Origin: DAOTXR01 sp034435375
Lineage (GTDB): Bacteria > Chloroflexota > Anaerolineae > Aggregatilineales > UBA3940
NCBI GenBank assembly: GCA_034435375.1
Contig: DAOTXR010000046.1
Location: forward strand, 1-16,785
DNA: 16,785 bases
Direction of reading: 5' to 3'
Below the pieces are notes generated by a model. It did no database searches and was not told the DNA's origin. It worked only from the letters and a program-made list of their open reading frames with translations. The translations under genes were made by a program, and so were the position numbers. This document shows positions 1 to 6,381 of the stretch, piece after piece (position 1 is the first letter of the stretch; the number at the start of each line of letters is the position of its first letter).

Positions 1-62
1 TACCGCTTCTGCATCAGGTATTTGTACCTCTCGTCGATGGTCATACGCTCGTCGTCGGACAT
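1..62 (-). CDS. Transposase N-terminus (integrase-type), cut by window edge
   Basis: Partial gene reading leftwards off the window, so only about 20 codons are seen. The start ATG is at 62-60, with a GGAG ribosome site a few bases upstream. The visible peptide begins MSDDERMTIDERYKYLMQ. The TIDERYKYL-type opening is, from memory, typical of integrase-catalytic-domain transposases common in Chloroflexota and other environmental bacteria; the DDE catalytic core would lie outside the window. The upstream side (74-132) carries two copies of a GTAACATT-containing repeat that would suit the transposase-binding end of an insertion sequence. Alternative: an unrelated small protein, since 20 residues cannot settle a family. 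Confidence 0.55.
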   Translation of the reverse strand, partial: MSDDERMTIDERYKYLMQKR

Positions 63-132
63 GGCTCACTCCAGTAACATTATCTTTTGAGTGAACCATA
101 CCCCCTCGGTAACATTTTACGTGAATGAATAC
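1..132. mobile_element. Probable end of an insertion sequence
   Basis: This stretch joins the transposase start (62-60) to two similar direct repeats, 74-101 and 109-132. Each begins GTAACATT and ends GTGAA..ATAC, with a few bases of length difference between them. Paired transposase-binding repeats just outside the first codon of the transposase are a common arrangement for an IS end. The exact outer boundary and any target-site duplication cannot be placed because the other end is not in the window. The outer limit of 132 is simply where the repeat similarity ends. Confidence 0.45.
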
Positions 133-213
133 GGCCTCTACCGCCTGAGGTACTTTCTGTGTACAATCATCAGCCAGACCCACCTCACCCCATGTCGCAG
201 GAGGCTACTTCTC

Positions 214-1296
214 ATGTCCACCCGCACCCAGGCTGAAGCCGTGCGCCGCCGACGCTCTTTCAGGCGACGTGTCTCCGCGACGGTGCGCGACACGTGGGTC
301 CTCGTCCGCGAGTTCCGGGACGGGGTGCTGTTGTTCACGGTGTTCCTGATCAGCGGGGCGCTGACCTTCCAGCTGCTGTGGAACGCCTCGCAGTTGGAGC
401 GAATGCGTTTTATCGAATCGTTGTTTCACATGCTGGCAATGACGTTCTTCCAGCCAACGCTGGAGTTTCCGCGTCAGTGGTACCTGGATATGTACTTTTT
501 CACGATGCCGCTGCTGGGCATTATCGCACTGGCACGCGGCGTTGCTGACTTCGTCGTGTTGCTGTTTAACCGGCGTGCGCGCCAGGCCCAGTGGGAGGAA
601 GCCGTGGCATCAACTTACAAGAATCACATCATCGTCGCCGGGCTGGGCCACCTGGGCATCCGCGTGGTGCGCGAGCTGGTGGCGCTGGACGAGGAAGTCG
701 TGGTGATTGAGGAAAAGGCGGATACTCCACGCACGGACGAGGTCCGCGCTTACGATATCCCGATTATCATCGGCGATGCCCGCAGCCTGGAGGTCTTGAG
801 GCGGGCCGGGTTGGAGCAGGCCAGCGCGTTGATCATCTGCACCAACAACGATTTGGTGAACCTGCAAATTGCCAGCCGTGTGCGGGAGATCAGCAAAAAC
901 ATCCGGTTGGTGATGCGCATGTTCGACGATGAATTTGCCCGCAGCCTGGCCGACCGTTTCGACATCTCTGCTGTGATGAGCGCCTCGATGATGGCCGCGC
1001 CGGCTTTCGCGGGGGCGGCTACCCGCGCCGAGATCATCCAGACGTTCAAAGTCGCCGACCGGATTCTCAACATGGGTCGCATCGAGGTGCATCCGGGAGC
1101 GCGGCTCGACGGCTGCCGGGTGAGCGAGGTTGAGGCGCAATTGGACCTGTCGATTGTGCTGCTCCAGTCGAAAGGCGCAGTGGATGTGCATCCAAACCCA
1201 GAGGCCCAGCTCCAAGCGGGGGACGTGATCGCCGTGGTGGGCACGCTGCCGCGCATCAGAGAGCTGGCCCACCAGTGGAACCGCCCCAAAACATGA
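214..1296 (+). CDS. Two-TM RCK (TrkA-N/TrkA-C) protein lacking a K+ filter
   Basis: A 360-residue membrane protein. I chose ATG 214 because a strong AGGAGG site (199-204) sits 9 bases upstream; a GTG at 91 is open but lacks such a site and lies inside the probable IS end. A basic N-terminus (about 1-36) is followed by membrane segments at about 38-56 and 91-118. The loop between them (about 67-90) occupies the position of a channel pore helix but has no TVGYG-type filter; it reads HMLAMTFFQPTLEF. A cytoplasmic RCK domain follows: Rossmann motif GLGHLG at 143-148, acidic E166 after strand 2, IIIGDA and LIICTNND stretches, then a TrkA-C-like domain from about 265. In K+ channels and Trk systems the RCK domain binds nucleotide or ions and gates transport. 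Here a regulatory or altered ion-handling role is inferred. A weak -10 (TACAAT, 162-167) may serve it. It shares an operon with the gene at 1303. Confidence 0.8.
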   Translation: MSTRTQAEAVRRRRSFRRRVSATVRDTWVLVREFRDGVLLFTVFLISGALTFQLLWNASQLERMRFIESLFHMLAMTFFQPTLEFPRQWYLDMYFFTMPLLGIIALARGVADFVVLLFNRRARQAQWEEAVASTYKNHIIVAGLGHLGIRVVRELVALDEEVVVIEEKADTPRTDEVRAYDIPIIIGDARSLEVLRRAGLEQASALIICTNNDLVNLQIASRVREISKNIRLVMRMFDDEFARSLADRFDISAVMSASMMAAPAFAGAATRAEIIQTFKVADRILNMGRIEVHPGARLDGCRVSEVEAQLDLSIVLLQSKGAVDVHPNPEAQLQAGDVIAVVGTLPRIRELAHQWNRPKT

Positions 1297-1302
1297 GCGA
1301 AC

Positions 1303-1680
1303 ATGAGCGAGGATGGCCCACGTCGCCTGACCGTCGCCGTAGTCGGCCCGTGTGCAGCAGGCAAATCGACGCTCGTCCCGGTGCTGCGCCGGGCAGGGTA
1401 CAATGCGCGGCATGTAGCCCAGGAACACTCCTACGTCAAGGACATGTGGCAGCGTTTCGCCCGACCCGACGTGCTGATCTACCTGGATGTGAGCTACGAG
1501 GTGGCCTGCCAGCGGCGGGCGCTCCATTGGAGGCCGGAAGACCTGGCTAAGCAGGTGGAGCGCCTGAGCCACGCCCGCCAACACTGCGACCTGTATGTGC
1601 ACACCGACGACCTGGACATCGAGCAGGTGTTGGCCCAGGTCGTCGCGTTTCTGGAGGAATGGCAAAAGCAAAACGGATAA
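1303..1680 (+). CDS. Small P-loop NTPase, nucleoside-kinase-like
   Basis: A 125-residue soluble protein starting 6 bases after the stop of the RCK gene, so it is probably translationally coupled to it. The Walker A motif GPCAAGKST is at residues 15-23. A hydrophobic strand ending in Asp (VLIYLDVS) follows, with a basic stretch (CQRRALHWR) where small-molecule kinases have their lid arginines. The late element CDLYVHTDDL resembles the DLxIDTD strand near the end of nucleotide, shikimate and adenylate kinases. At 125 residues it is shorter than those kinases (usually 170-220), mainly in the middle, between the P-loop and the second strand. The phosphate acceptor cannot be told from sequence. 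Alternative: a non-kinase ATP/GTP-binding partner of the RCK protein. The ribosome site is weak. Confidence 0.7.
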   Translation: MSEDGPRRLTVAVVGPCAAGKSTLVPVLRRAGYNARHVAQEHSYVKDMWQRFARPDVLIYLDVSYEVACQRRALHWRPEDLAKQVERLSHARQHCDLYVHTDDLDIEQVLAQVVAFLEEWQKQNG

Positions 1681-1820
1681 GACTTACGACGATCCACGTC
1701 CTACGCCGTGACCTCGTTGCCTCGTCCCTGCTGCGCCGGTCGGCCTGCGGCGCGTGTCCCCCGCCGTCCGTCGGTTTCATTAGCGCTCGCGCGTTGAAGC
1801 GCCGTTGCCCATGAACCTCC

Positions 1821-3158
1821 TCACGGCATGAAGGTCGTGTTCGACGGGCGCAGCGTATTGCGTTCCCAGTAGCTCACGACCACGTCCAGCAGATCGTTGC
1901 TGACCTCCGCGCGGCTGTCCGGGTCTGGCCCCCACAGGAGGTTAAAATCCTGTGGTTTCTCGAACATGGCCGGGCAGCCGGTGGCGTCCCACACCCACAG
2001 TGCGTAGTTCAGCCCCAGGGCCTCAAAGAGGCCCATCTCGTCGTCCATGAACTCCGCTGCGCCCGGCTCGTAGCGCTGCACGCCAAACTCGTTGATCGCC
2101 ACCGGCACGCCATGTTCGTCCCTGAAGGCCACGACCGTGGCCTCCAAGAGGCCCTCCAGCCAGGCGCGGTCGAAGGCGTCAGCCTCGCCATCCCAATCGA
2201 GGTCCATCTCACCAGGATAGGTGAACGTGAGCGCGCCAGCCTCCTGGTGGGTGTAGTCGTGCGGGGCATACTGGTGGGCCGTGTAGACCACGCGCGGGTC
2301 GTCCACCGGCGCCAGATACGGCAGCCAGCGGGCGTTGCTGAAGCTCATCGCGCCGATCAGGATCGGCATCTGCGTGTCTACCTCCCGGATGGCCTCCACG
2401 ATGCGCGGGTAAAACTGGTTCCAGTCATAGGTGGTGCCTCCGTAGTCAGCGTAGAACTCATCCGGCTCCCAGAGGTCAAAGAACACCCCATTGGAGTTCG
2501 GCTCCACCATCAGGTCATAGCCGACGACGATAGGATGATTCCGGTAACGCTCCGCCGTGGTACGCCACATCTCCGCCCAGGCATCCTGCGCGGCAGGGTC
2601 TTCCCAGACCGTGTCATTGAGGTAGCTCGCGTCGAACCAGTCTCCCGGCGGCCCAAAGAACGTGAATTCGCTGCGGCCCGGCCCGGTGCGGAAGCTAATC
2701 ACGGCGAACATGTCGGCGCGGGCGATCATCTCCAACAGTTGGTCGAGGTTCTGCTGGATGGCGGGGTCCAGCGCGAAGGGCGGTTTCTCGGTGAACAGGC
2801 CGGGGTGCGAGATATTGACGTAGTTAGCCCCCAGGCTTGCCAGCCGGTTGAAGTCTTCCTGCGTGTAGGGCGGCCCGACCGGGCCGGGACCGTTGTAGTC
2901 CCCCTCCAGCTCCGGGTAGTTGCGGCGCTGGTAGATGTTCGCGCCGCGCAGGGTGGTGCCCTCCGACCACAGATCCCAGCGGGTCATGGCGGCGGCTTCC
3001 GAGGGCTGCGCAGGGATGGGCGTGTTCTCGGCGGCAGTGGGCGGCGCTTCGGCTTCCTCCGCCGCCGGAGAAGGAGCGGGGGTCTGTGCAGCGGGTGAGC
3101 TGCATGCCAGCAAGGCAGTCAGCAGCAGGGCTATCAGGCACAGGACACGTATTCGCAT
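1821..3158 (-). CDS. GH5-like (cellulase-family) lipoprotein glycoside hydrolase
   Basis: A 445-residue exported protein. The ATG (3158-3156) is preceded by AAAGGAGG (3166-3173). A signal peptide ends in a lipobox with lipidated Cys19 (LLAC), then an Ala/Pro/Glu-rich linker to about residue 57, so the enzyme should sit on the outer face of the membrane. The rest fits a (beta/alpha)8 barrel of clan GH-A: RGANIY (about 71-76), LGANYVNIS (109-117), YDLMVEPN with acid/base candidate E219, HQY (295-297), and AINEFG with nucleophile candidate E357. The length matches GH5 enzymes. Unusual: the Asn that normally precedes the acid/base Glu (NEP) is Val here. Substrate is unknown; beta-glucan or mannan would be usual for GH5. 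Repeat element A and the epimerase gene lie upstream on the same strand. No clear promoter of its own is seen, so it may be co-transcribed with the epimerase. Confidence 0.8.
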   Translation of the reverse strand: MRIRVLCLIALLLTALLACSSPAAQTPAPSPAAEEAEAPPTAAENTPIPAQPSEAAAMTRWDLWSEGTTLRGANIYQRRNYPELEGDYNGPGPVGPPYTQEDFNRLASLGANYVNISHPGLFTEKPPFALDPAIQQNLDQLLEMIARADMFAVISFRTGPGRSEFTFFGPPGDWFDASYLNDTVWEDPAAQDAWAEMWRTTAERYRNHPIVVGYDLMVEPNSNGVFFDLWEPDEFYADYGGTTYDWNQFYPRIVEAIREVDTQMPILIGAMSFSNARWLPYLAPVDDPRVVYTAHQYAPHDYTHQEAGALTFTYPGEMDLDWDGEADAFDRAWLEGLLEATVVAFRDEHGVPVAINEFGVQRYEPGAAEFMDDEMGLFEALGLNYALWVWDATGCPAMFEKPQDFNLLWGPDPDSRAEVSNDLLDVVVSYWERNTLRPSNTTFMP

Positions 3159-3234
3159 GGGGTCTCCTCCTTTGCAAGTTCAGAGAGCAGGCAGGGTAGA
3201 AGTGGACTTCGAGGAACCGAATGCTGCCGTAAGC

Positions 3235-3281
3235 GCCTCACCCCCCGCCCGACCTGCGGTCGGCCCGACAGGGGGTGAGGC
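3235..3281 (+). repeat. Nested-hairpin repeat, copy A (short form)
   Basis: A 47-base element whose outer arms GCCTCACCCCC (3235-3245) and GGGGGTGAGGC (3271-3281) are perfect inverted repeats. Inside is one small hairpin, GACC-TGC-GGTC. It matches copy B at both ends but lacks the two inner modules found there, so it looks like a deletion derivative. It lies between the stop of the epimerase gene and the start of the GH5 gene. Confidence 0.85.
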
Positions 3282-3337
3282 TTCAGCGCCAGGATTCACG
3301 AACCAGCAGCACGAAATCGCCGCCTCGTCTTGATCGC

Positions 3338-4354
3338 TCACACGCCCGCCGCTGCCTTGAGCACGGCATCCTCAGCAGCGTAGTCGAAGCGGGCTGCGTC
3401 GAAAGTGGAAGGTGGAGTGTTGCGCTCCCACTCGACGGTCAGGCGCAGCGCCTCGTCTGGATCAACCAACTCGTAGTAGCCCAGCTCGCGGCGGATCTTG
3501 CTGGTATCGAACAGGATGTGTTGTTGGTAGGAGTACGGCGTGCGCAGATGGTCGGGCAGGTGGTGCTCCGGGACAATCACAATCTCGCCGCTCCAGCCCA
3601 GCACGTGGCCGATATGTCGTACCCACGCGGCCTCGGTCAGCGTGGTGAGGCTGCCGACGTTGTAGACCTGGCCCACACTGGCCTGACGCTCGGCAGCCAG
3701 GACGATGGCGAAGGCTACGTCATCCACGTAGCCGCGATGCCACAACCAGGCAGCATGACAGCTCCCCAACAGAATGGCGGGCCGACGGTCGATCATGCGC
3801 TTGACGTATTCCCAGGTGCGGTGTTGGTGGTCGCCGGGGCCGTAGACCATCGGGAGGCGAATGATGACGCCGGGGTAGCCGCGCTCATAGTGGGCTTGCA
3901 GGATGACGCGCTCGGCCAGCACCTTGTCGTAGTGTTCCATGCCGGGGCGGGTGCCCGCGTAGGGGTAGAGGTCGCTGCGCAGGGGGGCTTGCTCATCGAG
4001 GGGGACTGGTTCGCCATAGGTGCCGTGCAGGAAGTTGCCCCAGGCGCGGTATACATCGCCGCTGGAGAGGTGCACCACGCGCCCAGTGCGCCCGTTCAGC
4101 GCATCGACCACGCGGCGGGTGTCGGTGTCGTTCCAGGGCAGGAAGTCAATCGTCGCGTCGGGACGCGCCCGGACAATGCTCTCGATATGACGGTCAATTT
4201 CCAACCGGTTGCCGGTGATGCGTTCAGCATCCACCTCGGCAAGAAGGCCGGTCTGTCCGCGATGGAAGATGATCACGTGATGGCCGCGCTGCTGGAGACA
4301 GGCAACCACTCTCCGGCCAATGAAACCAGAGCCGCCGATCAGCAAGATGCGCAC
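3338..4354 (-). CDS. NAD(P)-dependent epimerase/dehydratase (extended SDR)
   Basis: A 338-residue soluble Rossmann enzyme. The start is GTG at 4354-4352, with AGGAG about 9 bases upstream. The glycine-rich NAD(P) motif GGSGFIG is at 7-13. HLSSGDVY (95-102) corresponds to the SSxxVYG strand of the active site, and RLPMVYGPGD follows later, as in nucleotide-sugar epimerases and dehydratases. The catalytic pair is atypical: canonical YxxxK is absent, and the equivalent stretch reads HYDKVLAE (Y142, K144). From memory, several epimerase-like subfamilies read YDKxLxE here, so this may be a family trait rather than decay. The substrate could be a sugar nucleotide, but nothing in the sequence fixes it. 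Diverges from the GH lipoprotein gene at 4993; a promoter candidate lies at 4503-4532. Confidence 0.75.
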   Translation of the reverse strand: MRILLIGGSGFIGRRVVACLQQRGHHVIIFHRGQTGLLAEVDAERITGNRLEIDRHIESIVRARPDATIDFLPWNDTDTRRVVDALNGRTGRVVHLSSGDVYRAWGNFLHGTYGEPVPLDEQAPLRSDLYPYAGTRPGMEHYDKVLAERVILQAHYERGYPGVIIRLPMVYGPGDHQHRTWEYVKRMIDRRPAILLGSCHAAWLWHRGYVDDVAFAIVLAAERQASVGQVYNVGSLTTLTEAAWVRHIGHVLGWSGEIVIVPEHHLPDHLRTPYSYQQHILFDTSKIRRELGYYELVDPDEALRLTVEWERNTPPSTFDAARFDYAAEDAVLKAAAGV

Positions 4355-4502
4355 ACTGGTTTGCTCCTGTTGATAAGGTGGCTAAGAACAAACACGGGTC
4401 GCCCTGTGGCCTGGCAGAGGAGCAAGGCGAGGATCGGAGATAATTTGACCGAAAGTGTCTTCGGCCAAACGTGCGAAGCGCCATAGCAGAGACCCTGTCT
4501 CT

Positions 4503-4532
4503 ATTTTAGTACGAGGTGGGGATTGGAGGCAA
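4503..4532 (-). promoter_or_regulatory. Candidate sigma-70-type promoter for the epimerase
   Basis: Read on the minus strand: TTGCCT (4532-4527), an 18-base spacer, then TAAAAT (4508-4503). This would give a leader of about 140 bases before the GTG at 4354. Each hexamer matches its consensus only in part. It sits just outside repeat B. Confidence 0.35.
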
Positions 4533-4569
4533 TGCACAAGGGATGCGGGGGTGTGTTTCAGTGGGGGAG

Positions 4570-4678
4570 GGCCGCCTCACCCCCTGCCCGACCTACGGTC
4601 GGTCTGCCCCCTCAGCCACGGCGTGGCTGAGGAAAAAGGAGAGCCGCCAGGGGCGGCTCGACAGGGGGTGAGGCGGCC
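4570..4678 (+). repeat. Nested-hairpin repeat, copy B (full form)
   Basis: A 109-base element closed by a perfect 16-bp inverted repeat: GGCCGCCTCACCCCCT (4570-4585) with its complement (4663-4678). Inside lie three further hairpins in series: GACC-TAC-GGTC; CTCAGCCAC-GGC-GTGGCTGAG (9-bp arms); and GAGCCGCC-AGG-GGCGGCTC (8-bp arms). The whole could fold as a closed stem with three branches. It is the most complete of the four copies in the window and lies in the divergent region between the epimerase and glycosidase genes. Confidence 0.9.
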
Positions 4679-4763
4679 CGCCGAGGCCAGTCCGGGGTCC
4701 CCTCCTTACGAGTCACGCTCAGACCGTCTCCCTCCTAAGGTGGCACAATGAGCACAGCCTCCT

Positions 4764-4769
4764 TATAAT
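4764..4769 (+). promoter_or_regulatory. Candidate -10 element for the 4993 glycosidase
   Basis: A perfect TATAAT with no good -35 box at the right distance (TGGCAC at 4741 is a poor match). If used, transcription would begin near 4776 and leave a 5' leader of roughly 217 bases before ATG 4993, containing the hairpin at 4854-4884. Confidence 0.35.
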
Positions 4770-4992
4770 GGCCTCAGGCAGATGCCCCCTCGCCACGGAC
4801 CTGGCCGAAAATGTTTCCGCTTGAGCGCCTCGAGGAGGGTCAGAGGCCATTTTCCCTCTCTCCAGCGCAGCAAGGGGGAGAGGGACCGGGGCACAAGAGA
4901 CGACAGCAGCCCTGTCTCCCAGGGGCTTTCTCACCCCACCATCGGCCCCGGCTTTACTGGGTGCTGCTGATCCATCGATAAGGGCACATCCT

Positions 4993-6324
4993 ATGCTCTC
5001 TCCTAAGAACCTGATCGTTCTTTCATTGGCGGTGTTGCTGGTCGCCTGCACCGTCCCTCGCTCCCCTCTAGATGAACTGCCTCAATGGACCCCACTGCCC
5101 GGCGTCCTGTACATCGATGCAGGGGTTAGCCTGGGCGCTATCAGCCCATACAGCTACGGTTCGAACCACGGCCCCTGGGCAACCATCCGGGTCGAGTTGC
5201 AAGAAGAAGCCCTCGACTCAGGGATCACCTATCTGCGCTTCCCCGCTGGCAACTGGGGCGACCAGAATGACCTGCCTGAGATCCAAATCGATTGGTACAT
5301 TCAGCTATGCCGGGAGATGGGCGCAGAACCCTCGATCAGCGTGCGGCTGCCCGGCAGCACGCCTGAGAAGGCTGCCGAAGTGGTGCGATACACCAACATC
5401 GAGAAGGGCTACAACGTGCGCTATTGGAGCATTGGCAACGAGCCGAGCCTGTACGATGAGGAGTGGGACACCGTTTACTACAATGAGACCTGGCGCACCT
5501 TTGCCGAGGCCATGCAGGCCGTCGACCCGGACATCCTGTTGGTCGGGCCGGACATTCATCAGTACACCGGCAATGAGGCGACCGATCCGCGCGACTCCCA
5601 GGGCCGCCTGTGGATGGATGAGTTCCTGAAGGCCAACGGCGACATGGTCGATATTGTCTCCATCCACCGTTACCCCTTCCCACGGAGCTGGAACTCTGGG
5701 GCAGCCACGATTGAGGACCTGCGAGCCAACAGCCGCGAGTGGGATGCCATCATCCCCAACCTGCGCGAGGACATCCGGCAAACTGTCGGGCATGATCTGC
5801 CGATTGCGGTGACGGAAGCCAATTCTCACTGGTCTCGGATCGGCAACGGCGAGGCCACCCCTGACTCGTTCTACAACGCCATCTGGTGGGGCGACGTGCT
5901 GGCCCGCCTGATCCGGCAGAAGGTAGACATTGTGGCGTATTGGACGCTGGCCAGCACGTCCCCTAGCGGATACTTCGGCCTGCTGGCCGCCTATGAGGTC
6001 CGCCCGACCTACTACGTGTATCAGCTTTACCAGCGCTTTGGCGCTGAACTGGTGTACGCCTCGTCAGATCATCCTGACCTGACGATCCTGGCCGCTCGCC
6101 GCGAGGACGGCGCACTGACTGTGATCGTCGTCAACCTTAATCCTGAGGAGGCGGAAACCCGCACCTTGCGACTGGATCACTTCACGCCCGGCGGAGAGGC
6201 GGAGGTCTGGCGGCTCGACCCGGAGCACCATGCCGAAAGGATCGGGACGGAGTCCATCGTGGACGGAGGTGAGCTGACGCTGCCGCCCCAGTCGATCACG
6301 CTGTACATCATCCCGCCGGAGTGA
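4993..6324 (+). CDS. Clan GH-A glycoside hydrolase lipoprotein (GH39/GH51/GH44-like)
   Basis: A 443-residue exported enzyme. The lipobox ends at Cys19 (LVAC). The start ATG has a modest AAGGG site upstream. The barrel motifs are clear: YLRFPAGNWGD (80-90), where arabinofuranosidase and glucuronidase families have RxPGG; YWSIGNEP (144-151) with acid/base candidate E150; SIHRYP around 224-228; and VTEAN with nucleophile candidate E275. The last 90 residues (about 350-440) form a beta-rich domain (LTVIVVNLNPEE ... LPPQSITLYIIPP) like the C-terminal sandwich of GH39/GH51 enzymes. The NEP and TE spacing is right for a retaining clan GH-A enzyme, but I cannot choose one CAZy family or a substrate. 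It converges on the large beta-helix gene with only 55 bases between the stops. Confidence 0.8.
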   Translation: MLSPKNLIVLSLAVLLVACTVPRSPLDELPQWTPLPGVLYIDAGVSLGAISPYSYGSNHGPWATIRVELQEEALDSGITYLRFPAGNWGDQNDLPEIQIDWYIQLCREMGAEPSISVRLPGSTPEKAAEVVRYTNIEKGYNVRYWSIGNEPSLYDEEWDTVYYNETWRTFAEAMQAVDPDILLVGPDIHQYTGNEATDPRDSQGRLWMDEFLKANGDMVDIVSIHRYPFPRSWNSGAATIEDLRANSREWDAIIPNLREDIRQTVGHDLPIAVTEANSHWSRIGNGEATPDSFYNAIWWGDVLARLIRQKVDIVAYWTLASTSPSGYFGLLAAYEVRPTYYVYQLYQRFGAELVYASSDHPDLTILAARREDGALTVIVVNLNPEEAETRTLRLDHFTPGGEAEVWRLDPEHHAERIGTESIVDGGELTLPPQSITLYIIPPE

Positions 6325-6356
6325 GCGCCGCTTCTCTGCCCAGAGCGCAGTTTCGG

Positions 6357-6381
6357 TCTCGTCCGGCAGGAGCGAGATTTT
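6357..6381 (+). terminator. Possible intrinsic terminator after the glycosidase
   Basis: Stem TCTCGTCC with GGA(G)CGAGA (one bulged G, loop GGCA) followed by TTTT. It sits in the 55-base gap between the convergent stops and overlaps the last codon of the opposing gene. The stem is short, so the call is tentative. Confidence 0.35.

Larger units (their letters stand above)
4355..4992. other. 638-base divergent intergenic region
   Basis: It separates the epimerase start (-) from the glycosidase start (+). It holds a minus-strand promoter candidate (4503-4532), repeat element B (4570-4678), a perfect TATAAT (4764-4769), and an imperfect hairpin at 4854-4884 (CCCTCTCTCC against GGGGAGAGGG, one mismatch, 11-base loop). 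That hairpin resembles the pyrimidine/purine module of the repeat family. No credible coding sequence was found here: the short open frames run through the repeat and lack ribosome sites. Confidence 0.7.

Noticed and set aside
610..1671. 353-codon minus-strand frame opposite the RCK and P-loop genes
   Set aside because: It spans two real genes antisense and has no start signal or domain.
1681..1820. Terminator in the gap after the P-loop gene
   Set aside because: Only a weak 5-bp stem (GCGCT..AGCGC, near 1783-1802) is present, without a T-run; not enough for a call.
2112..3098. Long plus-strand open frame opposite the GH5 gene
   Set aside because: Shadow of the opposite strand in GC-rich DNA; no ribosome site and no recognisable domains, while the minus strand has clear catalytic motifs.
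3275..4486. 403-codon plus-strand frame opposite the epimerase
   Set aside because: Antisense shadow of a gene with clear Rossmann motifs; it also runs through intergenic DNA on both sides.
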